NCBI GenBank assembly: GCA_050485905.1
Contig: JBJHCH010000050.1
Span: 1-23,730 of the forward strand
Length of the DNA stretch: 23,730 nucleotides
Source: JAWLCA01 sp050485905
Lineage (GTDB): Bacteria; Pseudomonadota; Alphaproteobacteria; Rhodobacterales; Rhodobacteraceae
Direction: 5' to 3'
Part shown: piece after piece, positions 16,349-23,708 of the stretch
Layout of the letters: every line of letters begins with the position of its first letter
How positions within the stretch are numbered: the first letter of the stretch is position 1
Position numbers and translations under genes: made by a program
Notes under the pieces: model-generated
Seen by the model: only the letters and a program-made list of their open reading frames with translations
What the model was told of the DNA's origin: nothing
The model's database searches: none

Positions 16349-17631
16349 CGATCCATCGGGCGAGGACGTCACCAGGATGTGGTTGCGACGGGCAGGATGC
16401 GCGCACCCCGCTGATTACCATCGACGAGGCGCTGGCCCGGATCGCGGCGCAATCGGTCCCCGTCAACGGGACCGAAACGCTGGCACTGGAACAGTCTGCG
16501 GGCCGGATTCTCGCGCGCCCAGTCCGCGCTCGGTCCATGGCGCCGCCTTTCGACAATGCCGCAATGGATGGATTTGCGGTCAGCACTGCTGCCCTGGTCG
16601 GAGAGGGGCCCTGGGCGCTGCAGGTAATCGCGCGCGTTCCTGCCGGCCATGGTTCGACGAGTCGGGTGGGCGGTGCTTCGGCGGCCCGCATCTTCACTGG
16701 CGCGCCGATCCCCGACGGTGCGGATGCGGTCGTGATGCAGGAAGACGTCGTGCGTGATGGCGACGTCGTCCGCGTCTGCCGACGGCCCGCGCCGGGCCTC
16801 AACATCCGCAGGAAGGGAAGTGACATGATGGCGGGGGTCACCGTACTGGACGAAGGTCACAGGCTGAATCCCAGGGCCATCGCCGTCTGTGCTGCGGCCG
16901 GAGCGGGCTGCGTCCAAGTTCGCGCCCGGTTGCGCGCAGCGGTGATTGTGACCGGCGACGAGGTGCGCCAGTCGGGCAATACACGTGGCGCCTCCCAGAT
17001 CTGGGACGTGAATGCGCCGATGATGACGGCGCTACTTACCGATCCTGCCATTGAACTTGCCTTGGTCAGCCATGCGCCCGACTGTCGCAAGGACCTCGCC
17101 CGACAATTCGCCGATCTGGCGACCCGGTTTGATCTGGTTGTCACCACGGGCGGCATATCGGTCGGCGAGGAGGATCATGTGAAACCAGCGCTGGGGGAAC
17201 TCGACGCGGACATCCTGTTCAGCGGCGTTGCGATCAAGCCCGGAAAACCGGTGTCGTTCGGGCGGATCGGTCGGGCACTGTGGCTGGGCCTGCCGGGCAA
17301 CCCGCTTTCGGCCTTTGTCACCTGGCAGTTCTTTGGCACGGCCCTGGTGCGCCGCCTGACCGGCCAGACCTCCGGAAATCTTCGGCGCAGGCATGCCGTG
17401 ACCGCCGACACGATCCACCGCAAGGCCGGCCGTTGCGAGCTGCGTCCGGTGACCATCATGGGGTTCGACGCGCAGGGCCGCGAAGTCGTTCGGTTCGAAG
17501 AGGCGCTCCACTCCGGCCGGGTTGGTATGCTGCCGGCCACCGATGGATTGCTATTGCTGCCGGCCGAGGCCGACCACCTACCGGCGGGAGCGCTCGTCGA
17601 ATTCCAGCCCTACCTCGATCGATGGGGTTAA
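16345..17631 (+). CDS. moeA: Molybdopterin molybdenumtransferase MoeA
   Basis: A full-length 428-residue enzyme that inserts molybdate into adenylylated molybdopterin, the last common step before bis-MGD formation for NarG. Motifs in order: FDNAAMDGFAV (about 70-80), IFTGAPIPDGADAVVMQE (about 115-132), VIVTGDEV, TTGGISVGEEDHVKPAL (about 268-284), IKPGKPVSFG, and GLPGNPLSAFVTW (about 314). The N-terminus has a short Cys-containing extension (GCGCDGQ). ATGA overlap with the carbonic anhydrase stop makes it the last gene of the nar operon. A second moeA elsewhere in the genome would suggest this one is dedicated to anaerobic NarG supply. Confidence 0.96.
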   Translation: MTIHRARTSPGCGCDGQDARTPLITIDEALARIAAQSVPVNGTETLALEQSAGRILARPVRARSMAPPFDNAAMDGFAVSTAALVGEGPWALQVIARVPAGHGSTSRVGGASAARIFTGAPIPDGADAVVMQEDVVRDGDVVRVCRRPAPGLNIRRKGSDMMAGVTVLDEGHRLNPRAIAVCAAAGAGCVQVRARLRAAVIVTGDEVRQSGNTRGASQIWDVNAPMMTALLTDPAIELALVSHAPDCRKDLARQFADLATRFDLVVTTGGISVGEEDHVKPALGELDADILFSGVAIKPGKPVSFGRIGRALWLGLPGNPLSAFVTWQFFGTALVRRLTGQTSGNLRRRHAVTADTIHRKAGRCELRPVTIMGFDAQGREVVRFEEALHSGRVGMLPATDGLLLLPAEADHLPAGALVEFQPYLDRWG

Positions 17632-18022
17632 GCAGATACATCTCGCTCACACCAAGGCGCCCGCACCTGCCGACACTCACCTGATCCTTGCCGGTCTGGC
17701 TGCACGGCGGAGGTGAGCCCGAACCACGTCGCATGCTACTGGGATCTGATGGCGTTCTCTGACCACCAGTCCACCAAGGTGATCGGCTCGCAACGCAAGC
17801 TCCGCGACCGCCCGGGGTTCGAAGTAGAGCTGCTCTCGCGCAATTCGCTACCGACACGCCTTGCACCCTGGGTTCCCGTGAATTGATGATGCTGATGGAC
17901 GGCCATGGCGGCTCATCTGGTCATCTCCCTGGCCTGGGCGAGGGACCATTCACCTGTCCCATCCCCATCGTCCCGCTTCCCGGTCAGTGGCCGCGCTAAG
18001 TGGCCGTGCGCAGTTAACTTGC

Positions 18023-18090
18023 GCAGGAGCGCTTGGGTCGCACTCCGCCGCTCCCCCTTTGAGCCGCGGAGTGCGGACTTGTGCTCCTGC
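18023..18090. repeat. Large imperfect hairpin (nested inverted repeats)
   Basis: Three nested arm pairs share one axis. GCAGGAGC (18023-18030) pairs with 18083-18090, GCACTCCGC (18040-18048) with 18066-18074, and GCTC (18050-18053) with 18061-18064. A single C/C mismatch and a 9/8-nt internal loop separate them, and the tip is a 7-nt loop CCCCTTT. That gives 21 Watson-Crick pairs. A second dyad, TGCGCA ... TGCGCA around GTTAAC (18007-18025), abuts the left foot. No T-run follows, so a simple terminator is unlikely. It could be the end of a small mobile element, a REP-like unit or a structured RNA. Confidence 0.6.
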
Positions 18091-18228
18091 CGTCGGCAGA
18101 CCTGCAATGGCCGGCATCTTCGCCCGCAGGTACCACCTTGAGGCGGAGAATGCCCCAGAGCGGAGGGGTATGCGGGACGAGCCGCCTCACCCTGTCCGGC
18201 GCTGCTCTCGACTGCCTGTTTCGGCAAG

Positions 18229-18259
18229 ATGCCGCAACCTCACGGGCCGCCTTCCGCCC
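18229..18259 (+). repeat. 31-bp dispersed repeat, copy 2
   Basis: It matches the reverse complement of 966-996 with one mismatch in 31, and weaker similarity continues leftward for about 30 bp. The two copies are in opposite orientation about 17 kb apart and enclose the NO-stress and nar genes. Confidence 0.7.
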
Positions 18260-18573
18260 TCCGTTCCCACACTAAGTGCGATACTGGGCCAAGTCCATCC
18301 GGCGGCTTTGGTCTGCTCGGTCGCCTCGCTGTAGCGCGCTCGACCGGCCGCTTCGGAGGTCTACGCCGGGACGGCCGACCGACAGCTTAGGGCCGTCCTT
18401 GACTGCAGGGGGCCTCCCTCGCAAGGGGCGGAAACCGGCCGTTCTCCGCGAGCGCGAACGGACCTGTCAGTTATGCGCATTCCGGTCATTCACTCCAAAC
18501 TGTTGAGCGTATGAAGCACGATCCGGACAGTCGAAACGAGCTCAGCCTTGATCGGTCGTCTTGCCTAACAGCA

Positions 18574-20316
18574 CTAATGATTGCTCTGCCGCCGCCAAGA
18601 GAGGACAGCATCTTCTGTCCCGGCGACGGGATCTGCATCACGCCATCGATCCCAGAAATCGACCGTTGCACTGTTTGGCTTGAAGCGTGGCTCCGACACG
18701 ACAACACGAGTCGGAAGGAGGCTGGCATCGCCAACGACCAGGGCTTCACCAATATCGAGGACCGGTAGGAGATCACCAAAGCCGCCGAGGCTGTCAGGCA
18801 GCAGCCGCTTGATGACGGATTGATCGTCGCCGTTTGTCAGCCGCATGGCGATCACGTTGTTGCATTGGCTGAGTACGGTGCGGTTGACTTCGGAAGGTCT
18901 CTGACTGATCACCACCAGCCCAACCCCATATTTCCTTCCCTCTTTGGCGATGCGCTCGAAAATCCCGACCGAAATCTCATCCGCTGATTCCGATGACGCG
19001 CGCTCCGGGATATACAAATGCGCCTCATCGCAGAACAACGCGATTGGGTGCCGGTTCCCCGGCGGCGTCCACTGGCTCACCGTGAAGATGAGGCGAGCAA
19101 TCAAACTGACCATGAGCGGCAGGATGTCGGACGGGACCTCCGAGAAATTTATTATCTTGATCCCGCCCTTGCCATCTACCTGCGACCCGCGCCCGCCAAT
19201 CAGGAAATGCGTCACGTCCGAAAGCCAAGCCATGTCCATGCAGGCCGCTGGTGGCTGGAATATGAACCCGAGGCGGCGATCATTTCGCTTGGCCTCAAAG
19301 CGGGCTATAAGCCGGCTCAATTTGTCGAAATACGGCCCCTGTTTTTCGCCTCGCGCGCCCTGGACCATTTCCTGGTTCAATCTCGCCAGTTCAGCATGAA
19401 CGTTATCGATATTGAACGGCACCGGGCTATCGATAGTGAAGTTCGCCAGAATGTCGGCGTGTTGTAACGGATCGAGCATCGCTCGCTTCGCCTCGGTGAT
19501 GCAGCGCGTCATCAGCATAGCCTGGTTCGGAGCGTTCTGGTCAGACCGATCTACGAACAAGGCGACCAAAGCCTCATAGCCGAGAAGCCAGAACGGAAGG
19601 TGTAGAACACCATCCGCCAGTCCACGATCCTCGCCAACGTCTCCCGGGCCAGCGATCCGCAGATGTCGGAACTCATCACTATCCAGGGTCTGATATTCGC
19701 CATGGATATCGAACAGAATGACATTGGCTTGCGGAAGTTCGGCTATCTGGTCCAGAAGACGTGCCGTTGTGTATGACTTGCCGCTTCCAGTACTGCCGAC
19801 GACAACGGCGTGACGCTGAAAAAGACGGTTTCCGTTCAAGTACGCCCGCGCGTCTTCGTCTAAAACGTAACGACCAAGATCAAGCTGCGGGCCGTCGCCG
19901 GAAACCTGTGAGATGACTTGCATGAAGTCTGTCAGGCGCTGACCTTCAAGAGAAAAGCAGTCAGCATCGATTTCGGGCACTGTCTCAAGCGTGCGCTTGA
20001 AGACGTTCTCTTTCAGCCCCTCCTTGTCCACGAGCGTTCCAATCAGTGCAACCCGCACAAGGTTGTTCTCAGGCAGCGCGGCTTCCGGGTCTTCCTCAGC
20101 CCCGTCTATAGCAGCTTCATCGCCTGCCTTGCGTGTAATGCGAGAGACAATCCCAATCAGGTGCTGCCCGGCCTTCGAGCTTCTTGTCGCCATCAGCCGA
20201 TTAACCTGAATCCGTTTAAGGCGTTCAAGTTCATCCACACGTACCGTCACGGTCGCGGTATCTACCGCAATAATCTTGCCAAGACTTTCGTCATCGTTGA
20301 AATTGAGATTGCCCAT
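18574..20316 (-). CDS. HerA-like hexameric ATPase of a SIR2-HerA defence system
   Basis: A 580-residue FtsK/HerA-superfamily ATPase. An N-terminal HAS-barrel (about 1-130) is followed by the motor domain. Walker A is GSTGSGKS (174-181), and the HGEY segment follows at about 205. Walker B is ALFCDEAH (about 426-433), and SQRPSEVNRTVLSQCNN (about 471-487) is the sensor/arginine-finger region. HerA proteins form hexamers that translocate on DNA. In the known SIR2-HerA pairs they assemble with SIR2 and drive DNA degradation and NAD depletion on phage infection. The start ATG 20316 has a perfect AGGAGG 5 nt upstream, overlapping the SIR2 stop. Composition is lower in GC than the nar genes, suggesting transfer. 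It is the last gene of the pair; no third component is seen. Confidence 0.92.
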   Translation of the reverse strand: MGNLNFNDDESLGKIIAVDTATVTVRVDELERLKRIQVNRLMATRSSKAGQHLIGIVSRITRKAGDEAAIDGAEEDPEAALPENNLVRVALIGTLVDKEGLKENVFKRTLETVPEIDADCFSLEGQRLTDFMQVISQVSGDGPQLDLGRYVLDEDARAYLNGNRLFQRHAVVVGSTGSGKSYTTARLLDQIAELPQANVILFDIHGEYQTLDSDEFRHLRIAGPGDVGEDRGLADGVLHLPFWLLGYEALVALFVDRSDQNAPNQAMLMTRCITEAKRAMLDPLQHADILANFTIDSPVPFNIDNVHAELARLNQEMVQGARGEKQGPYFDKLSRLIARFEAKRNDRRLGFIFQPPAACMDMAWLSDVTHFLIGGRGSQVDGKGGIKIINFSEVPSDILPLMVSLIARLIFTVSQWTPPGNRHPIALFCDEAHLYIPERASSESADEISVGIFERIAKEGRKYGVGLVVISQRPSEVNRTVLSQCNNVIAMRLTNGDDQSVIKRLLPDSLGGFGDLLPVLDIGEALVVGDASLLPTRVVVSEPRFKPNSATVDFWDRWRDADPVAGTEDAVLSWRRQSNH

Positions 20317-20325
20317 CTTTTCCTC

Positions 20326-21363
20326 CTAATACCCAATCAGCTCGTTCAGTGCGGGCAGCTCCCAATACTTGCCTCCAGCAACAACAACGCCCTCTGGTTT
20401 GTCGTGGCTGTAGACCATCGTGCCATCATCATGGTTTTCGAGCGCGAGGTAGTGGCGCCCAGCATTATTCTTCAAGAAGTCTTTAGCTTCGGGCGTGAGA
20501 GTGCGTGCCGCCACCAGAATCGGCGTGTTATGCACCCGGCATCGCGTCATTAGCTTCGGGTGTATATGGCTGTCGCGGAAGCCGTAACCAACGCAGATGA
20601 ACGCGGTCGCAGCGCTTAGCACACGATCAGCGCCTTGAATCGCGCTGCGAAAGGGCTCATCGTGCGTCCGCTGATACTTGCTCACTCCTGGCGTTACGAT
20701 GAGGGGGATCAAACCGTCCGGCAACTCGCTCGTCATCGGCAGCGACATCACACCCCCTTGTGGATCTGAAAACCAGTCGAGAGACCCGTGGACCTTCCAG
20801 ACTGTCACCGTCCGTGCGAGGTTGGTACCTTGCTTGAATATCAGATTATCTGCGCCCTCGGCACGGCGTAGATAACCCGGAAGAAACCCCGTGTTGTGGA
20901 TGTAGCCACCGGAGTCGGCGGCATACTCGGCAACGCGGTCATAGTTCGTGGTCACAACATGGATGTTGCGGTATGTGCTGCGGAACAACCCCGTGAAGAG
21001 AGAGCGGAGCGGAAAAACGGTCTCCGTCTTGATCGCTGATTTGAGTAGTCTGTAATCATCTTGAGCGATGAAGTCCCAAGTGCCGCGGACGATCTTCACA
21101 ACTAAGGAGTCGGGCAATGCCTTGTTTTCAAGCGCTGCTTCCAGGTGATCACCCGCTGCCAAGGCGGTTCTGACCATCGTCCAGGCATCGACTTCGGGTC
21201 CGTCGTCGGCCAGCACTTCATCGCGGAGCCATATGGCCAAGTCACCCATGCCACGAATGCCATGCGGAATCGATGCGCCGCTACCCAGCACAATCACCGG
21301 ATTTTTCTGTGCGCAGCTCTGACATTTTTTCGCGAGGTCTTCGAGTTCCACAGCTCTGTTCAC
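20326..21363 (-). CDS. SIR2-like NADase of a SIR2-HerA defence system
   Basis: A 345-residue SIR2-superfamily protein. NAD-binding Rossmann motif VIVLGSGASIPHG (about 23-35), TTNYDRVAEYA (about 138-148, with the catalytic-type Asn and Asp) and the catalytic-type His in VWKVHGSLDW (about 188-197) are intact. Near 255-273 it has CVGYGFRDSHIHPKL, typical of bacterial defence SIR2 proteins rather than deacetylases (no zinc-cysteine module). Such proteins hydrolyse NAD+ when triggered by infection. The annotated start is GTG 21363, but GGAG lies only 2 nt before it. GTG 21351 (residue 5) is a good alternative. The downstream HerA gene starts 9 bp after its stop, so the two form an operon. Confidence 0.9.
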   Translation of the reverse strand: MNRAVELEDLAKKCQSCAQKNPVIVLGSGASIPHGIRGMGDLAIWLRDEVLADDGPEVDAWTMVRTALAAGDHLEAALENKALPDSLVVKIVRGTWDFIAQDDYRLLKSAIKTETVFPLRSLFTGLFRSTYRNIHVVTTNYDRVAEYAADSGGYIHNTGFLPGYLRRAEGADNLIFKQGTNLARTVTVWKVHGSLDWFSDPQGGVMSLPMTSELPDGLIPLIVTPGVSKYQRTHDEPFRSAIQGADRVLSAATAFICVGYGFRDSHIHPKLMTRCRVHNTPILVAARTLTPEAKDFLKNNAGRHYLALENHDDGTMVYSHDKPEGVVVAGGKYWELPALNELIGY

Positions 21364-21470
21364 TCTCCGGCAACTACACTTGGATGGGCAACGGATGGCC
21401 CACAGACTACATCAACATCAACGCCAGTTAGACTTCTTCAAGGCTACGATGGTTTTCTCGATATGCTCTG

Positions 21471-22079
21471 TCAACGTCCGTTCGGGCGGCCTCTGAGCAG
21501 CATCGGGAAGGAACTGCTGCGGCAGCTCAGGGCCGACCATGTCGAGAGTATCGGGGTGATGTCAGGGCACAATGCCGAAAGTTGGTCGGACCATTGTTCA
21601 AGCGGCAAATCGTGCGTCTTGAGTGTAACTTTTGCCAATGCTGCCATATGCGCGGCAAGACACTGGTTGGAACTGAGCACGGGCAGGCCGAGCTCTTCGG
21701 ACAATGGGCCGAGAATGTCCAAGGTGCGCAGGTTGGTGCAGGACAGCAAGACCGCATCCAGCATGCTGCGATGCGCCAGTGCTCGGGCTGCATCGGCGAT
21801 GGAGCGTGGCGCAATACGGGCCACCTTGGCCTCGACCTGCTCCCCAAATGAAAGCGTGTCAGGAACAGTGACGCCCGCCGCTTCAAACGCTGCCCGGATC
21901 GGTTCGGCCACGGAAGCGATATAGGGCGAAACGATCCCCACCCTCGCTACCCCCAGGCCGTGGCACTGGGCCAGTACGGCACTCAGCGGGTCAGTCACGG
22001 CCCTTGTCTGCACCGCGCCCGATACCAGTTCGCGCACCCAATCAGGGCCGATCAGCGTCGTGCCCGACGTGCAGGCATA
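21471..22079 (-). pseudogene. Asp/Glu racemase / maleate isomerase-family relic
   Basis: The frame carries the second half of an Asp/Glu racemase-superfamily enzyme (maleate cis-trans isomerase or EutA type). YACTSGTTLIG contains the first catalytic Cys, then VGIVSPYIASVAEPIRAAFE, VLLSCTNLRTLDILG with the second catalytic Cys, and LPVLSSNQCLAAHM. Homology begins abruptly at Tyr (22077-22079). Upstream in the same frame the residues are unlike the family and a stop follows about 50 bases further, so the first 90 or so residues are gone. The tail after AALAKV also looks foreign. No good start exists; the first GTG (22037) lies after the first catalytic Cys. It is presumably inactive debris beside the defence island. 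Confidence 0.7.
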
Positions 22080-22226
22080 TGGACAGTGGCGCCGCAGAGC
22101 ACTGCGGTGGATTGCTTTCGTCCGGCTTCAGCAGCGGTTCCCGGCCCGCTCGTCTGCGCGCGATTTCCGGCAAAACGGGGCAAGGAGTCGGTTGCAAGAC
22201 GGGCATAGCCGGTACACCCGGCAGGC

Positions 22227-22250
22227 AAAAAGTGGGCAAAGTTTGCCCAC
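22227..22250 (-). terminator. Intrinsic terminator downstream of tRNA-Ser
   Basis: On the minus strand, arms GTGGGCAAA and TTTGCCCAC (perfect 9-bp dyad around one base, so in RNA about a 6-bp GC stem with an AAACTTT loop) are followed at once by TTTTT (22227-22231). It lies 84 bp after the tRNA-Ser 3' end on the same strand, with no gene between. Confidence 0.75.
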
Positions 22251-22333
22251 CTTGGGGGCGAAGGCAGCGCGCTGGCGAGCTGGTGTTTCGCTGGCTGAAA
22301 GTGCGTTTATTGCTTTGTGATCAGGAGTTTAGC

Positions 22334-22423
22334 TGGCGGAGAGACAGGGATTCGAACCCTGGGTGGGGTCACCCCCACAACGGTTTTCGAGACCGCCCCG
22401 TTCGACCACTCCGGCACCTCTCC
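22334..22423 (-). tRNA. tRNA-Ser (anticodon CGA)
   Basis: The minus strand folds as a class II tRNA of 90 nt including an encoded CCA. Acceptor arms are GGAGAGG / TCTCTCC, the anticodon loop is CTCGAAA (anticodon CGA, reading UCG), a long variable arm GTGGGGGTGACCCCAC follows, and the T arm is GGGTTCGAATCCC. The 3' end points toward the racemase relic and SIR2-HerA pair. tRNA-Ser genes are frequent integration sites, but no duplicated 3' end was found in the window. Confidence 0.97.
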
Positions 22424-22444
22424 GCGTCGGGGTCTTCGGGCGGT

Positions 22445-22473
22445 CGTCTAGACGGGTCGTTGTGTCAGTGCAA
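22445..22473 (-). promoter_or_regulatory. Possible tRNA-Ser promoter
   Basis: On the minus strand TTGCAC (complement of 22468-22473) is followed after 17 nt by TAGACG (complement of 22445-22450), about 22 bp before the tRNA 5' end. The -10 match is weak, and neighbouring CTGACA could serve as the -35 instead. Confidence 0.3.
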
Positions 22474-22694
22474 GCGGAATCACTGCCGCGCAGTCAGGTG
22501 CCCCGCCCCGAGGTCGCCCGTCGATGAACGACCCGCCGCTCATATCGCAGCGATTCTATGGACATCGTCGATACGGGGCAAGGGCAGTTGACTCGCATCA
22601 GCGGCTGGCCGCTCTGCGCCCGGGTTATCTACTTGGAAAAAGCTGGCGGAAGCACTAGGACTTCATCAGTCACTGCTTTTCGTGGGTTTCTGCC

Positions 22695-23534
22695 ATGCTG
22701 ATGCGCTTGCCCGCCCTTGTCACCGTCATTCTGGCCGTGGTGATGTCCGTCGGCTCTGCCGCGGCCGAGCGTGCGGAGCGATTTTCCACGATGGTGGATG
22801 TGCTGATGCTGGGCGACGTCATCGCGATCATGCATGAAGAGGGTGTGGACTATGCCCTTGGTCTGGAGAGCGAGATGTTTCCGGGGCGTGGTGGACAGGC
22901 CTGGGCCGACAGCGTCACTGATCTCTACGACCGCGACATGATGGAGGCGGTTTTTGTCGAGCGGTTGGCGCAGGAGTTTTCTGACCCGGCACAGATTGAT
23001 GCGGTGATCGATTTCTTCGGTGAGGGGCGCGGCCAGAGGATACTGGAACTGGAGGTGACCGCCCGCCGGGCAATGCTGGACGAAAGCGTGGACGAGGCCG
23101 CGCGCGAGCGGTGGGAGGAATTGCGTGTCACGGGCGACCCGCTGTTGGAACGTTTGCGTGACTTTGCAGAGGCGAACGAACTGATCGAGTCGAATGTCGC
23201 TGGCGCCATGAACTCCAACTTCGCCTTCTACTTCGGCCTGATCGACGGCGGTGCCATGGGTTATGACATGACCGAGGATCAGGTGCTTGCGGATGTCTGG
23301 GGCCAGGAAGAGGCGATCCGGATCGAAACCGAAACCTGGCTCTATTCCTACCTCACCCTTGCCTATCAGCCACTCGATCCCGACGATCTGGAGGCATATA
23401 CTGCCTTTTCACTGACGCCCGAAGGCCGGGCGCTCAACCATGCACTTTTCGCTGCCTTCGACACGTTGTTCACAGGGATCTCACGCAATCTGGGATTGGC
23501 GGCGGCGCGGCATATGTCCGGTCAGGATATCTGA
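22695..23534 (+). CDS. Secreted DUF2059-family protein
   Basis: A 279-residue protein with a clear signal peptide: a short basic start, a hydrophobic core LPALVTVILAVVMSVG, and an AAA-E cleavage site near residue 24. The mature part is acidic and helical, with DPAQIDAVIDFFGEGRGQRILELE and LTPEGRALNHALFAAFD resembling the DUF2059 repeat-like segments (helix followed by F..xxxG). No enzymatic motif is visible; periplasmic localisation is likely. Starts at 22695 or at ATG 22701 are equally possible, with no strong ribosome site. It is upstream of and codirectional with rplU but has its own flanks; the genomic context looks like core chromosome. Confidence 0.75.
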   Translation: MLMRLPALVTVILAVVMSVGSAAAERAERFSTMVDVLMLGDVIAIMHEEGVDYALGLESEMFPGRGGQAWADSVTDLYDRDMMEAVFVERLAQEFSDPAQIDAVIDFFGEGRGQRILELEVTARRAMLDESVDEAARERWEELRVTGDPLLERLRDFAEANELIESNVAGAMNSNFAFYFGLIDGGAMGYDMTEDQVLADVWGQEEAIRIETETWLYSYLTLAYQPLDPDDLEAYTAFSLTPEGRALNHALFAAFDTLFTGISRNLGLAAARHMSGQDI

Positions 23535-23544
23535 GCCCGGAAGC

Positions 23545-23573
23545 TTGACTTCCCGCCGCGTTTCCTGAATAGA
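23545..23573 (+). promoter_or_regulatory. Putative rplU promoter
   Basis: TTGACT (23545-23550), a 17-nt spacer and AATAGA (23568-23573) resemble a housekeeping sigma promoter, 135 bp before the rplU ATG. The -10 is imperfect. Confidence 0.5.
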
Positions 23574-23580
23574 GCGGGTT

Positions 23581-23708
23581 CTCTTGCGGGCATGGTGCCG
23601 GAAGAGTTCAACGATCGCCCGATACGGGGCGCGCAGTCCGTAGGCGCGAAAGCCGCAACGCCGGGGAACCGGGGCCGAAGGACGCGGTGAGAATGAAGGG
23701 AAAGACCC
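23581..23708 (+). promoter_or_regulatory. Structured leader of rplU
   Basis: The 5' leader begins with a hairpin (CTCTT at 23581-23585 with AAGAG at 23602-23606, inner GGCA-TGG-TGCC). A GC-rich stretch rich in short repeats (GGGGAACCGGGGCCG) follows up to the ribosome site. Ribosomal-protein leaders often mediate feedback control, but I recognise no named L21 leader motif here, so regulation is inference. Confidence 0.4.

Larger units (their letters stand above)
17632..18573. other. About 940 bp without a recognisable gene
   Basis: This interval separates moeA from the convergent HerA gene. Short frames on both strands are compositionally like shadows and show no domain. It contains a near-palindrome at 18007-18025, a 68-nt imperfect hairpin at 18023-18090 and the second copy of the 31-bp repeat at 18229-18259. 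It looks like decayed or repeat-rich DNA at an island boundary. I saw no att-like copy of the tRNA-Ser end in it. Confidence 0.5.

Noticed and set aside
17713..17886. 57-codon plus-strand frame starting GTG after moeA
   Set aside because: No ribosome site, no recognisable motif, and sequence character similar to the surrounding decayed DNA.
21369..21431. Plus-strand stretch reading GNYTWMGNGWPTDYININAS then stop, right at the SIR2 5' edge
   Set aside because: It looks like a plausible protein C-terminus left by an insertion, but it is only about 20 residues and I cannot match it to a family. A BLASTP of this tail would decide; no feature is claimed.
22042..22239. Minus-strand 65-codon frame overlapping the start of the racemase relic
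   Set aside because: I tested it as the missing N-terminus of the racemase after a frameshift. The residues do not resemble the family start, and the region contains the tRNA terminator.
17632..22333. Duplicate of the tRNA-Ser 3' end as an attachment site for the SIR2-HerA island
   Set aside because: No copy of the T-arm/acceptor sequence was seen left of the tRNA within the window, so integration at this tRNA is only a possibility.
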